Source of the DNA: Hexactinellida sp. DTS-2022
Lineage: Eukaryota > Porifera > Hexactinellida
Direction of reading: 5' to 3'
Length of the DNA stretch: 64,000 nucleotides
Assembly (NCBI GenBank): GCA_028753945.1
Contig: JAPNXP010000004.1
Coordinates: 1,302,001-1,366,000 of the forward strand
Shown: positions 33,259-44,547 of the stretch, one piece after another
Layout of the letters: each line of letters starts with the position of its first letter
Position numbering within the stretch: position 1 is the first letter of the stretch
Made by a program: the position numbers and the translations under genes
Notes under the pieces: model-generated
Database searches by the model: none
The model's input: the letters and a program-made list of their open reading frames with translations, nothing else
Told to the model about the DNA's origin: nothing

Positions 33259-33446
33259 CAGTGGCGTATCTAGGGGGGGGGGGGGGGGGCGACCGCCACC
33301 CCTGTTTTTTAGCTTGCCCCCCACTTTTTTTTAGGATATACTTAGCTAGTTTACTAATCCATCCGACCGACCCATCCTGAGCCCCACAGGATTTTGTCTT
33401 GTCTCCCCCCCCCTCCCCCCAGTTCAAAATCCTAGTTATGTCACTG
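33259..33446. mobile_element. hAT-type MITE, 8-bp duplication actataag
   Basis: Ends cagtggcgtatctagg and cctagttatgtcactg are inverted repeats with one or two changes. Flanks 33251-33258 and 33447-33454 are both actataag. Poly-G and poly-C tracts lie near the ends. Confidence 0.9.
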
Positions 33447-33694
33447 ACTATAAGTTATATTAGAATGTGTGTAAACTAAATTACATCCTAACGAACATGT
33501 AACGAGCAATTTTTGCAATCAACTTTTGAGCAAAAACTTGTTTAAACAGGTTTAAACAGTATTTACTCAAACCTTCCTTATCCTGGCACTTCGTACCAGA
33601 GTGTGCAATAACTGGGAATCTCACGAATCTCAGACGTGACTTTACCAAATGTTGTTAAAGTCTATAATATTAATAACCAACACCTTAGGTTGCT

Positions 33695-33770
33695 ATCCCG
33701 TTCCGTAATTTAGGTACTTTAATATTCCGGAATGAAACTTCCATACTGTTTCGTTCCGGGAATTAGGTAT
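33695..33770. repeat. diverged remnant related to the foldback tip
   Basis: tcccgttccgtaatttaggtac and ...gttccgggaattaggtat resemble the GGGACGGGAC/attaggcatg tip of the 26663-28084 foldback element, with many substitutions. Confidence 0.4.
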
Positions 33771-33811
33771 CTCCCTATTTACGAATTATAATAAATGTTG
33801 GAAGTATAGAA

Positions 33812-33846
33812 ACCACACACCAACCGCGAAGCGGTTGGTGTGTGGT
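33812..33846. repeat. perfect 16-bp hairpin
   Basis: ACCACACACCAACCGC, loop GAA, and exact reverse complement. About 40 bp later comes ggcgctagt. A GCGAAGC loop and a nearby CTAGT resemble a Helentron 3' end, but the matching 5' end was not identified. Confidence 0.75.
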
Positions 33847-33896
33847 TGTGTCATGCAGCTAAGCCACCTAGCAAGCGAAGGGCGCTAGTTTATATA

Positions 33897-34002
33897 TACA
33901 GTCGACTCCGCTTAATAGTGCCACCGGTTAATCGGTTTCTCCGCTTAATCGGGTCAAAACAACCTGGTCCCGAGGTGGCTCTATTAAGCGGAGTTGACTG
34001 TA
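33897..34002. mobile_element. pogo/Tigger-like MITE, 106 bp
   Basis: tacagtcgactccgcttaat and attaagcggagttgactgta are near-perfect inverted repeats. The inner part repeats cgcttaat(a/c)g and ggttaatcgg motifs. Confidence 0.88.
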
Positions 34003-34159
34003 TACGTATATACTAAAGATAAGGCATATTCACTAGTTTGGACCAGGGATAACAGGAAGTAGAGTTTTCTGTAAGTTAACAAGACACAAATGAGTCAATT
34101 CGATTCATTCCGGTTTCAAATGAGTACATAACTCTACAATATAATTAACTACCAGCATA

Positions 34160-35035
34160 TTACAGATATTAACAAAATTATTGCAAAATTTCCTGAAATT
34201 AAAGAAGGGAAACACTTTCAGCACAGGCTGCAATTTTTGATTTCTTCGACATGTCATGAACGCCTCAAGGTGTTTACACCCATTTGCCAAGTAATGACGA
34301 GCAACAAGGAACGATCGATCAATTTAAAGTTTGTTTTTATTTTGAAATATCTTTTAAATGAATGAGATTTATTTATAAATATGTATAAATTATCAATTAT
34401 GTATAAAATATATAATTATTTTGTCAATATTCTCCACGGTGAGTTGAGTTAAGTCAACAAATTCCTTATATTATTTAATTTAATTTAATCCATTGTATAA
34501 TGATACTACAATTAAATAGAAGCCAGCTGGAATTTTTAAGTTAAATCAATATATTTATCGCAAGCTAAAAGAATAGATTATCAATATAATTATTACAAGT
34601 TGAAACAATAGAATTAGATTTAACAGTTTACTGAAATTGAAGTGTGAGTAAACAAAGAAATTCAACCTCCATTTATGGCAGAAATTAAACCCATTACAGT
34701 CGAAACAGGTTTTTTTTGCCCTCCTAAATGCATGGAAAAAGAGGCAAAAAAACCCGATACGAAAAAACCCCCGTATTTAACAATATACATTTCTATGAGG
34801 TTATGAAGAAACAAGGAGAAGCAAGGAGGCAAAATAACCCGATAAGGCAAAAAAACCCGTGGCAAAAATACCCGATATCGACTGTATTAAAATTTTTCTT
34901 CTCCCATCAGAAGGCATAATTTTATGGAGGGATGGATCCAGCACAAAATATCTGGGGGGGTGCAATGTCCAGGGTTGGGCATTAGAATTGTGGTCTTGGA
35001 CCCGTGGGAAGCGCCTTTGGGTCAACTGTGCCAGT
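34160..35035. repeat. partial family A unit, interrupted
   Basis: Starts with the right arm of the hairpin (cagcacaggctgcaatttt), then atgtcatgaacgcctcaagg, tagaagccagctggaattt and gtgagtaaacaaagaaattc in the family A order. The MITE at 34695-34886 splits it near the end. Confidence 0.8.
34695..34886. mobile_element. pogo/Tigger-like MITE in a family A unit
   Basis: tacagtcgaaacaggttttt and the closing aaatacccgatatcgactgta-type end are inverted repeats. The motif ggcaaaaaaacccg recurs inside. It interrupts cccatta|ttaaaattt, which is continuous in other family A copies, so it is younger than the unit. Confidence 0.88.
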
Positions 35036-35335
35036 TTTTGTACGTTCTTTTTTCAGAACTGCATTTGAGAAAGCATCTTTTAAGAAAGTTGAAATATATT
35101 TAATAAACGTCAAAGAAATCTATTCTAAATTCATACATAACCAGGGCCGGTATAAGCTGGTGGGCGGTCCCCTCATGTATATGTATTTGTTTGCAAAGCA
35201 AAATTAATTTGTACTATAATTCCTTTATTTATTATAAAAGAAAGAAACCTAAACATTTATAATGTATTGGCATTTGGATAAACAGCAGTTACAGCACATA
35301 AATAAATTCACATAAATAAATTCCTAAAATTACAC

Positions 35336-37828
35336 TTATATAAAAATGTTTCTAGCTTTACTACTTGAAAAATCATGGATTAATATCGAAAAATCAATTT
35401 GACGAAGAATATCGCTCTCACAAGACATGAGAACTAGCTTGGTCATGCGATGCTGTTTCATCGATTGACGCAGACGACTGTACACAAGGCCCAATTTTGA
35501 GAAAGATCTTCACCTGTGCAATTAGCAACCATAAGGACGAGGTAATTTGCAAAAGTGTCATCACATTTGGAAATATTGATTCAACATGTTTGCTAAGAAT
35601 TAGTGAGTACCAGTAATGCTCCAAACTTAAACTCGAATTTTCTTCGGGAGGAAATACTTTGATGAATTCAACAAACTTCAAAAGCTCAGAATACAGTTCT
35701 GACAGATCACTAAGTGGTGATCTATTCTATAGTACTATAGAATTGAACAAGCTTTGTTGTAGAAGATTTGATAGAGGTAGCGTCCATTTTCTGAAGGCCA
35801 CGAAGAAATCCGAACAAGCCACAAACTCGTTCGTAGGCATCACGTCGACGACGCAGCTCACTAACAAGGATGTCAATTACTGGAAAAAACGCTTCGTTTT
35901 TGAATCTCTTAGAGTTAGAAATAGCATCAATGTGCATTCGTTCCGCCTGAGGTGTCCCTGGTGGCTCCAGAAGTACGCTTGGTCGCCTAATACGTAGCTG
36001 CATTGCTAAATACTCAGAGATTCCGCTTAATCTCTTTGCTTCCTCTTCATATTCCTCGAAGTTGTTTCGCTTTTCTTCAATGTTTCGAATTAGACCATTC
36101 AGAACAGCGACTACGGTGTTGATATCTATTAGTGGATTTTGCAATGTGAGGCTGGTAGCATTGAAGCGCTGCAAATAATCGTTCCAGAAAACAGTGTAAA
36201 TAGCAAATTCAAGCGTTTTCATCTTTTAAAGCAGGTATCCGATTCCTTCCTGATATTTTCAAGCGCATTAGTAAATGCACCATAGTCCTTATATAATGCA
36301 TTAGATGCTTCAGCTTTGCACGACCAGCGGGTCTCAGACAGTGGCTTGGGAGTGTATAACTTTTGGTTTGTCTCACGTTGGACAACGTCAATACCCTTTT
36401 GAAGAACAGCGCAACGATGAGTTGAATCCACAGAGAAATTATACAATGAGTACATTAAAATGATACTGCAGAAGACGTGGATTGAGCAGCATTATTTCCG
36501 ACTAGATTAATTGAATGCGCAGCACACGGAATAAATAACGCTTTCTCATTGACTTCTCTAACTCTTGCCTGAACACCTGTGTATTTACCTGCCATTACAC
36601 TGGCATTGTCGTATGACTGCCCCCTGCAGTTCAAAATGTTGATATCATGACTACGAAGAAAATCTCGTAGAGCATTGAAGATTTCTTCTGCTTTGTGCCC
36701 TTTGTTGGGTAAGAATGTAAGGTAACGTTCGACTGGATGCAGACCATCGATGTAGCGAAACACGACCGTGAGTTGGTCAACATGAGTATCATCGGGGGTA
36801 GAGTCAAGCGAAATTGAAAAGTATTTAGATTGCTTAATTCGCGATATAATTTCGGACAGTCAGAAAATCCCATTAGTTTGATGAGTTCCTCGCAGATAGT
36901 GCTCGACAGAAAGTTCATATGTCCACGGCCCTTGTTAGCATGGAGCTGAATATGTTCAGCCATGAATGGGTCATACTTAGCCAACAAATCCAACATACGC
37001 AGATAAATACCGTTCGAAGGCGATCCCAGCTCCTGTCTCCCCACGGAATAGCAAATTACGCTCTATGATGAAAATTCTAACATTAATCAGGCGATCCAGA
37101 ACTTGTATCCAGTAATTAGTTTGCTTCTCAGCCTCTTCAGCTAGAGACCGATCGATTCTACTATGTACTTCCCCGTTTCACACATCTGAACCAACGCAGA
37201 AAGATATTCTCGTGCTCGCTCATCTCTCGCAGCCGTTCGGAAGCATGTACCCAATCACAATAGCCTCCATTAATCCGCTGAATTGATGAATCTGAGCGCA
37301 TTAACTTACAAACGTAGCAAAACAGTCTTTATTTTGACGCTTAACACGGGTTTTGTTCTTTGCAGAGAAATAGAACATCTCTTCAGAACAAGTTCTCGGT
37401 GTCAACTCTCCTGTGACGAACTGAGGTTGAGAATGATATAGTTCATCAAGATTTAAGTGCTGCAACTCACTGATATCTTCTTTCGACTCAGGCCATAATC
37501 CGATGTCATCTTCGAAAACTTTGGCTGTTGATATTTGAATATGTTTTTCTGTACCGGGAATTGACAATATTCGAATGTCGCCATCGCTGAAATTTGAGCC
37601 TGAGGAAGATTCGAATGTACTAGGATCTGGAGTCATACTGTCTGTCTGTAATTTATTAGTTGTTTCATGATCCAGATGCGCACTCTGCTTAGGAAAAAAA
37701 TGGTCCATTTTGGTAGTTAAATCGCTAATCATTGTTTCCTCATTCTTCCTTTGTTTTCGTTTATGAGCTCCAGACAATTGTGATAATCGAAGCCGTTTGT
37801 AGCGACGTCGGTCTTTTTTACTATCCAT
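35336..37828 (-). pseudogene. hAT transposase, DUF4371 / ZMYM1-like
   Basis: N-terminus (37301-37828) is a Lys/Arg-rich, Ser-rich lead with a partial TTF-type finger (QNKDCFATF). It continues in another frame with GGYCDWVHASERLRE. The DUF4371 region follows in 36631-37044 (RGHMNFLSSTICEELIKL), then the RNase-H-like core with Asp and QSYDNASVMAGKYTGVQARV in 36455-36763. Next come CAAHSINLVGNNA, the central helices (35722-36391) and, after a frameshift near 35500, the C-terminal dimerisation block RSFSKLGLVYSRLRQSM ending at TAA 35336. At least four frameshifts or stops break the gene, so this copy cannot make the enzyme. Confidence 0.9.
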
Positions 37829-37885
37829 TGTTAATTTGGATGTTAAAATAACTGTTGATTCAAGTAAATTTAAAGTCTTCCTATG

Positions 37886-37976
37886 CAGGGGTGGCGCCAG
37901 GATTTCCCCGACAGGAGGGCTAAAATTCCCGACGGGGGGCTATTGCCCCCCTGCCTATCCCCTAGCGCCACCCCTG
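37886..37976. mobile_element. 91-bp hAT MITE nested in the hAT element
   Basis: Ends caggggtggcgccagg and cctagcgccacccctg; flanks 37878-37885 and 37977-37984 are both ttcctatg. The GC-rich interior contains paired cccgac(g/a)gg runs. Confidence 0.94.
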
Positions 37977-38544
37977 TTCCTATGTAGGAATAACGAACAC
38001 AATTACTGCAAATGAAATCAATACCAAATACATATTGACCATTGAACGCATTTTAACAACAAATTAGGTGATACCATAATCGATAGACAATCTCTATATA
38101 CTCATAAGATAGTTCAGATTACTAAAATGTCAATAAGCTCTTCTATATCTCAACAAAAGATGCAGTGAGAGTGACTGTGATACCAATTCATGTTAGGCAT
38201 GGCGGTCCCACTCTGGTGGTGGGCGGCCCAGTTCAGCTAAACATCCTGAACTGGCCTTAATCCGGGGCTGTACATAACTATAGATTAATAAATAGTTAAT
38301 AAACTATCCATTAACCAACAATCACAATGAATAAACAGTTAACGATTAATAAATTTATAAACTAAGCATTTATGATAGGGGAGATAGGGAAATAACTCTG
38401 ATAAATTTCTCTCAACCAATCTCGGAAATTGTGCCAGTCCCTATATATAATTTTTGGATTATAATATCATATTCTTAGGGGGGGTTCGCACTCCCCCTGA
38501 GCAATCCTTTGGGGGGGTGCAACCCTCCTGAACCCCCCCCCGGT

Positions 38545-38935
38545 GGATCCTTCCCTGATTTTATGATGAATCCAATGGTGAAATACAATTTTGGAGGTAG
38601 GTATAACATATTTTGAGTTATGGACCAGACAAATTTTGAATTGTGTCCAAAATGTGTTAATCAAAAATTGTAACCCCAGGTGCAAATTAGACGGTCCATC
38701 CGCATCTACATGCCAAGTTTCTGGCCATCAACTATAAATCTCTGGCCAGGGCACCGTCTACGGAGAAAAAAAAAATCCAAAATTGCAGCCTGTGCCGACG
38801 CATTTCCCTTTGGAGGCACTACATTTGGTGGTTGGGTAACTAGTATTGCCTCCAAAGGGAAATACTTTCGGCACAGGCTGCAATTTTGGATTTTTCCGAC
38901 ATGTCATGAACGGCTCAAGGTGTTTATGTTGCAGT
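38545..38935. repeat. partial family A unit with diverged hairpin
   Basis: Contains the gtaaccccaggtgcaaatta module with gacggt...accgtc and a full hairpin at about 38775-38898. This hairpin differs from the others at several stem positions on both arms (see findings). A GC-rich inverted segment (38477-38555) precedes it. Confidence 0.85.
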
Positions 38936-39434
38936 GTGTTATAGATTTTCGGGTGTTCGCGTACACACGGAATAATTAACGGGTGTACGCGTACACACTA
39001 AAGTTTATAGTGTGTACGCGTCCACATGAGATAAATTTAGTGTATTAGAATTAACAATATCATATGGAACCAATAATATCACATTTGAGTAATTAATTAA
39101 TTCATATTAATTCCTAATACGATAAATACGTAATCATCATCATGTCAGCTGTTGTATTTTTGATATTTCAAAGTTCGCGAAACGTTTCCATGTACGTCTG
39201 TTGAGATGACGTTAGATTCTTCTGATCCTCCTCAAATATTTAAATGTTGAAGTTGTAAAGCATTCTTCATAATTTTCGACATTCTACTCTCAAAGAATGA
39301 ACTTGGCAAAACATAATTTTATATACTCTCTATCGAATCTACCCTCTACAAATCGCTCCGAGTTGTATACGAGGAAGAATAACTCAAAATTAATTTCGGG
39401 ACCCGTGCCTTCAGATTGAGCGGGAAGAATTCGC
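38936..39434. other. spacer with gtgtacgcg motifs
   Basis: 38950-39030 holds repeated gtgt(a/t)cgcgtacacac motifs partly in inverted orientation. The rest is AT-rich, and the likely start of the integrase element to the right is not visible. Confidence 0.45.
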
Positions 39435-40492
39435 ATGCAGAGACTGCATTTGCGATTCAAGATAGTGCCATGTCAAGGGGCTAGGCTTCTATATCTGAGG
39501 AGGAGTAAAGGTGAGCATAGCCAAGATAAGCGCGTACTCTCGATTGAAGAGCTATATGATGTTATAAAACGTGTACATTTGGAACATAACCACGTTAGGA
39601 GAGATGGTTTGCATAAACGATTGGTACAGGAGTATCACGGCATAACAGAGAAAGCTTGTGTTTTATTATTAGCCAGTTGTGAAGAATGTCACCTTCGAAA
39701 AGGCAAGAAATCGGTAAAATCTTTAGTCGTCAAGCCAATTTCATCGACAAGATTTATTTCCAGCTGCCAAGTCGATTTGATTGATTTTCGAGATATGTCA
39801 GAGCAACACAACATGTCAGATTCTGGTATCCCTTATAAGTGGCTGTTGGTTTACCAGGACCATTTCACCAAATACCTTCTCCTTCGGCCTCTGAAACACA
39901 AGTCTGCTGCAGAAGTAGCAAACATCCTTGAAGAAATATTCTGCGACATCTGCCCACCTCATATTCTCCAATCAGATAATGGGGGTGAATTCTGTAATTA
40001 TACTTCATTTTCATTAATTGATGAAAAATGGCCTTCTACAAAGATCATCCACGGCAAGCCTCGCCATCCAGAAAGCCAAAAATCCGTAGAGCGTGCGAAT
40101 AGAGAGATTAAAAATGCTCTAGGGTCAAAAATGAGGAATAGTCCTAATGATTTGTGCAATTGTGCTGGGTCAAATACTTGAAGCGTGTACAGTTCGAAAA
40201 AAATACAACATTTCATTCTACTATTGGAATGACGCCATACGAGGCTCTATATACCATAAACCATCCTTTGGCCTTTCTGATATCGGACTTCCTGAAGAAT
40301 GTGCTTCTGACATTCGTACAGAAGACTTAGAAGCTCTCATTGAAGAAATTAATGCTCCTATAAACAACATACTTCCCAGTGCAATCCCGACTCATAGTGA
40401 TATATCACCCATTACAGGTTCTAAGTTTTCAACAAATAACAGCGTAGTCGAAGTTGATTCTATTCAGTCACCAGTGCTAGATTCATATCTAC

Positions 40493-40790
40493 CAGTGCTC
40501 GACAAAATGAAATTTTAATGGTGGCTAATTAAGCCACCACCTCACTTTTTCTGGTGGCTAAAGAATAAACAACGGCCGGTTTAACAAACCACTGTTGACT
40601 TAACAAAGTTCTGATGCCGTAAAAAACACTAATGTTAATAACAAATGATGCAACGAAACATATAATGTATATAAAGTCAATAATCCACGATATATGGTAA
40701 ATTAGTTAAGCCACCAAAGGCAAAATTTGGTGGCTTAAATAAGATTTTTGGTGGCTAGCGCCACCAAACCACCAGATTTGTCGAGCACTG
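40493..40790. mobile_element. hAT MITE, 8-bp duplication atatctac
   Basis: Ends cagtgctcgacaaa and tttgtcgagcactg are perfect inverted repeats. Flanks 40485-40492 and 40791-40798 are atatctac. The motif ggtggct(a/t)a and its complement agccacca recur inside. Confidence 0.95.
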
Positions 40791-40929
40791 ATATCTACAT
40801 GATATTTCACAACCCATTCCTGATGGAACTCGTATCTTCGTAACTAATTCCTCTCCTTGCACATTGAACTGCGTAGTTTGTAATTACGAAACAAGCGGTG
40901 TCCATTCTTGTCCACGTTGTAGTAGGTTC

Positions 40930-41085
40930 CATGGGCGGCGCGGCCGCACCCCGCACGGATGATTCACCCGCGGGCCCCTCAACCGATTACAAAGGGGGGC
41001 TCCTTGTTCAGGCCCCCCGGGGCCCTGGACAAAGGGGACTAGTAGGTCGATCACCCGTGGCCCCCCAAAAGCCGCGCCGCCTCTG
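40930..41085. mobile_element. GC-rich hAT MITE, 8-bp duplication gtaggttc
   Basis: Ends catgggcggcgcggc and gccgcgccgcctctg are inverted repeats. Flanks 40922-40929 and 41086-41093 are both gtaggttc. It is much richer in G+C than its surroundings. Confidence 0.93.
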
Positions 41086-41867
41086 GTAGGTTCGTCCATG
41101 TCTATTGTGGTAGGACCTAAGGGGAAGAAAGTTTCGGATCCCCTGTTTGGTGTGCCAAATGTGACCTTGAAAATGCAACCAAACATTCAAATAATGTGAG
41201 AGCTGGGATCAAGAGAAAACAGGAGAAACTACACGATCGTATGGTTTCATCTGCAGCTAATAAGTTTCAACCAGCTGCTGTCGGCGATAATGTAGTCGTC
41301 CCTATTGAAAGGCCTGATAAAATGCATTCCCTTATCCCACGAAATATGCTAGCTGTAGTACTAGTTACAGATATTTCGGAAGACATCTACACAATTGGCA
41401 CGAGAGATGGTACAGTAAATACCAATTACACAAGAAATCAGTTCGAAGTCTGCTCATCTAATACGTTTATTCAGACTTAGAATGTCCCAGAAGCCATAAT
41501 TTCTCAAACTTCTGCAATGCGAAAGGCTTCATTAGGAATTGAGAATAATTATTTTTGCAGATGTAACCATTGTAAGACAACACGATGTCCATGCAAGAAG
41601 TCATCCAGAAGCTGTGGCACTAAATGCCACAAAGGTATAATATGCTTCAACAACTAAATTATCATTAGTCGTTGGATAACTTGCCATTAATTTTAGTATG
41701 GTGAAATTTCAACTATGTATTGACACTTTTGACAGTATCGTGTAGTAACTAGTATCGAATTGTTTCCAATTACATTCAATCGATTAGAATCTAATAATTT
41801 GAGAAATACATGTCACAATTTTATATTCAGTTAAACAAGATGAATTAGAAAGTATTCATTAAACAAT

Positions 41868-44547
41868 CAGAAAAATCCAAAATTGCAGCTATGCCGACGC
41901 ATGTTCCTTTGGTGGCACTATATTTTGGTGGTGGTTTATTGATAGTGCCTCTAAAGGAACATGCTGTCGGCACAGCTGCAATTTTGGATTTTTTTTCGCC
42001 AAGTCATCAACGCCTCAAGGTGTCAAGATCCATTTGTTAATTGGTCTTAGTCACAAGGAACGGTAGATAAATTTGAAGATTGTTTCCATCATAAACCATC
42101 TTGAGTTTAATGCCATTCATTCAATATGTTTTGATAATAAATTATATTATTAGTAATTATTTTAGCAATGTTATCCACGGTGAGTTGAGTTGAGTCAACA
42201 AATTCCTTATATTATTTAATTAATTCAATCCATTGTACATATATACTACAATTAAATAGAAGCCAGCTGGAATTTATAAGTTAAATCAATAAAATTATTA
42301 CAAATTGAAACAATGGAAGTAGATTTCACAGTTTTACTGAAACTTAAGTGTGAGTAAACAAAGGGAATTTGCAAGTAAATTGTGGCAAAACGAAGCCCAA
42401 TTTTAAAATTCCTGCACTGTAACAAGGTGTAGAATTTAATTATCTATCCAAATATGTAAATTTTATCAAGTTCACTATTTATTATTTCATGTTATGAGCC
42501 ATAATTAGCTTAAATAGGTGTCAAAAGTATTTGATCAAAAATCGTAACCCCAGGTGCAAATTAGACGGTCACTCGCACCTGCATTCCAAGTTTCAGCCCT
42601 CAATGTATAAAGGTGTGCCCAGGGCACCGTCTACGGAGAAAAGAAAATCAAAAATTGCAGCTGTGCCGACGCATATTCCTTTGGTGGCACTATATTTTGG
42701 TGGAGGTTTATTGATAGTGCCTCCAAAAGAACATGCTGTCGGCACAGCTGCAATTTTGGATTTTTTTCGCCATGTCATCAACGCCTCAAGGCGTTAAACA
42801 ATTTCAGAAAGGTGTTCAAAAAGGCAACGACACTTAGTGAGTTGGAAGTTCGTTTTAGCTCAATTCATTTCAAAGATATTCAAGTTTCAGTAGAATATAA
42901 TAAGTGATGAGTCAGCATTTTTATGTTGCGTGTTGGGTGATCATCCAACACCAACCAACACATTCGAAATATAGAATTCACAAAATTGTAAAAACACAAT
43001 TTTTTGACGTTGTCATCATCACCTCAAGGTGTCAAGACCCATTTGTAGAGGTGTTAAGTGACATAAGGATCAATTGATAAATTGGAAGTTTGTTTCTATC
43101 TTGTATCATCTCTGAGATTAATGGTATTTACAGTAATAGATATAGTGATATATTGGATATAGTGATGATTTTGCAGCTTTAGGTGCGTTCCCGAGCAAAT
43201 CCCATACAAATTTTATTGGTTATAGTGATATCATTATTGGATATAGTGATAATTTGTGTACAGATTATACAAGAATATTGGATTTTTGACCTTCCTTGGA
43301 CCCCATAATTTCATATTTTACAGTATAAATGTCGTTACCACTTGAATTTGAGAAGGAATTTGATTATTCTTTTCAGAATATAAGTATTGACAACATATAC
43401 AGTCATATATTAGATGCGGTGATACAGTAGATATAGTGATATAAAGGGTATAGTGATATATTGGATATAGTGATAATTTGGCCACAAATCAGATGTCCCC
43501 ACCATTATCACTATATCCAATATGTACTGTACCAAATTAGTTTAAATAATTATTAAAATGATTAATAATTAACACCTATTTCAATGTCAACTTAAATTTA
43601 TTAAGATTAATTATTTGTCATAAATAGTAAATATAATTAATTTGGCTACCATATTTCAATTTCACACACTCGATAATTATTCCCTAATAAACAAATTGGA
43701 AGCATATATACAAGTAAAATACGGACTGAATAATTAATTACGTCAGTATATTATAAATGCAAGAGTATTCTTTCAGATGGAAATATAATCACATATTCTG
43801 TCGTAGTTATGGAATGTAAAATCTCGGTTTTCAATTGGATAATAGAAGCCTACTCGATTTCACAAGTTGAATCAATATAATTATCGCAAGTAGAAACAAT
43901 AGAATTAGATATAACACTTTCAATTGAACTGAAGTGTTAGTAAACAAAGGAAATTTGCAACTCAATAGTGGCACAAACGAAGCGCCATTTCAAAATTCGT
44001 TTACTGTGAAACGGTGTATAATTTAATTTTCTATCGAATGCATATAAATTAAATATTCGGGTACTTTTATTGTTCCTGTTTCAATATTAAACAGGTGTAA
44101 AAATGTGTCCAAATCAATATAATCTAAAATCGTGACCCCAGGTGCACATCTGTAACCCATGAGACATATATCCTGAAAATTTGGGCTCTTAGTAATAATA
44201 ACTCTGTTCTGTGGAGACGATACGGACCAATAAAAAAATCCAAAATTGCATGCCTGTGCCGACGCATGTTCCTTTGGTGGCACTATATTTTGGTGGTGGT
44301 TTATTGATAGTGCCTCCAAAGGAACATGCTGTCGGCACAGCTGCAATTTTGGATTTTTTTTCGCCATGTCATCATCACTATGATGGTGTTAAGTTATTTC
44401 AGAAATGTGTTTCAAAAGGCAACGACCCTTAGTGAGTTGGAAATTTCGTTTTAGCTCCCTTCATTTCAAAGATATATAAGTTTAAGTAGAATATAATAAG
44501 TGATGAGTCAGCATTTTTTATGTGCGTGTTGGGTGATCTCCCAACAC
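41868..44547. repeat. family A units, second cluster (left part)
   Basis: Hairpins at about 41874-41993, 42647-42767 and 44237-44357. Marker modules cgt(a/g)acccc lie near 42540 and 44128. The middle unit is interrupted by the Tigger-like element 43129-43531, and the last by the MULE at 44548. The unit resumes at 46854. Confidence 0.87.
43129..43531. mobile_element. pogo/Tigger-like MITE with iterated tatagtgata
   Basis: tacagtaatagatatagtga at the left and tcactatatccaatatgtac-tgta at the right are inverted. ttggatatagtgat and relatives occur about seven times inside. Flanking family A sequence is split at a TA. Confidence 0.8.

Larger units (their letters stand above)
35142..38270 (-). mobile_element. 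hAT DNA transposon, 8-bp duplication tacataac
   Basis: Ends cagggccggtataag and (reverse complement of the right end) cagccccggattaag match. Flanks 35134-35141 and 38271-38278 are both tacataac. It is 3.13 kb. It carries a decayed transposase of the DUF4371/ZMYM1-like hAT group on the minus strand, and a smaller hAT MITE in its right side. Confidence 0.92.
39435..41657 (+). pseudogene. KRBA2/Ginger-like integrase element
   Basis: Frame 39435-40181 has the H2C2 zinc-binding domain (H-x3-H...CEECHLRKGK) and the rve core, with Asp in CQVDLIDF, Asp in LQSDNGGEF and Glu in SQKSVERANREIK. After a frameshift near 40180 the sequence continues with TTFHSTIGMTPYEALY. Frame 41196-41480 gives the domain AAVGDNVVVPIERPDK...RNMLAVVLV, and after a stop comes a Cys-rich CXC-like tail (CRCNHCKTTRCPCKKSSRSC). 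This domain order is that of the vertebrate KRBA2/SCAND3-like integrases, which derive from Ginger/GIN-type transposons. Two later hAT MITEs split it (40493-40790 and 40930-41085). The DDE residues survive, but frameshifts make the copy inactive. Confidence 0.85.
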
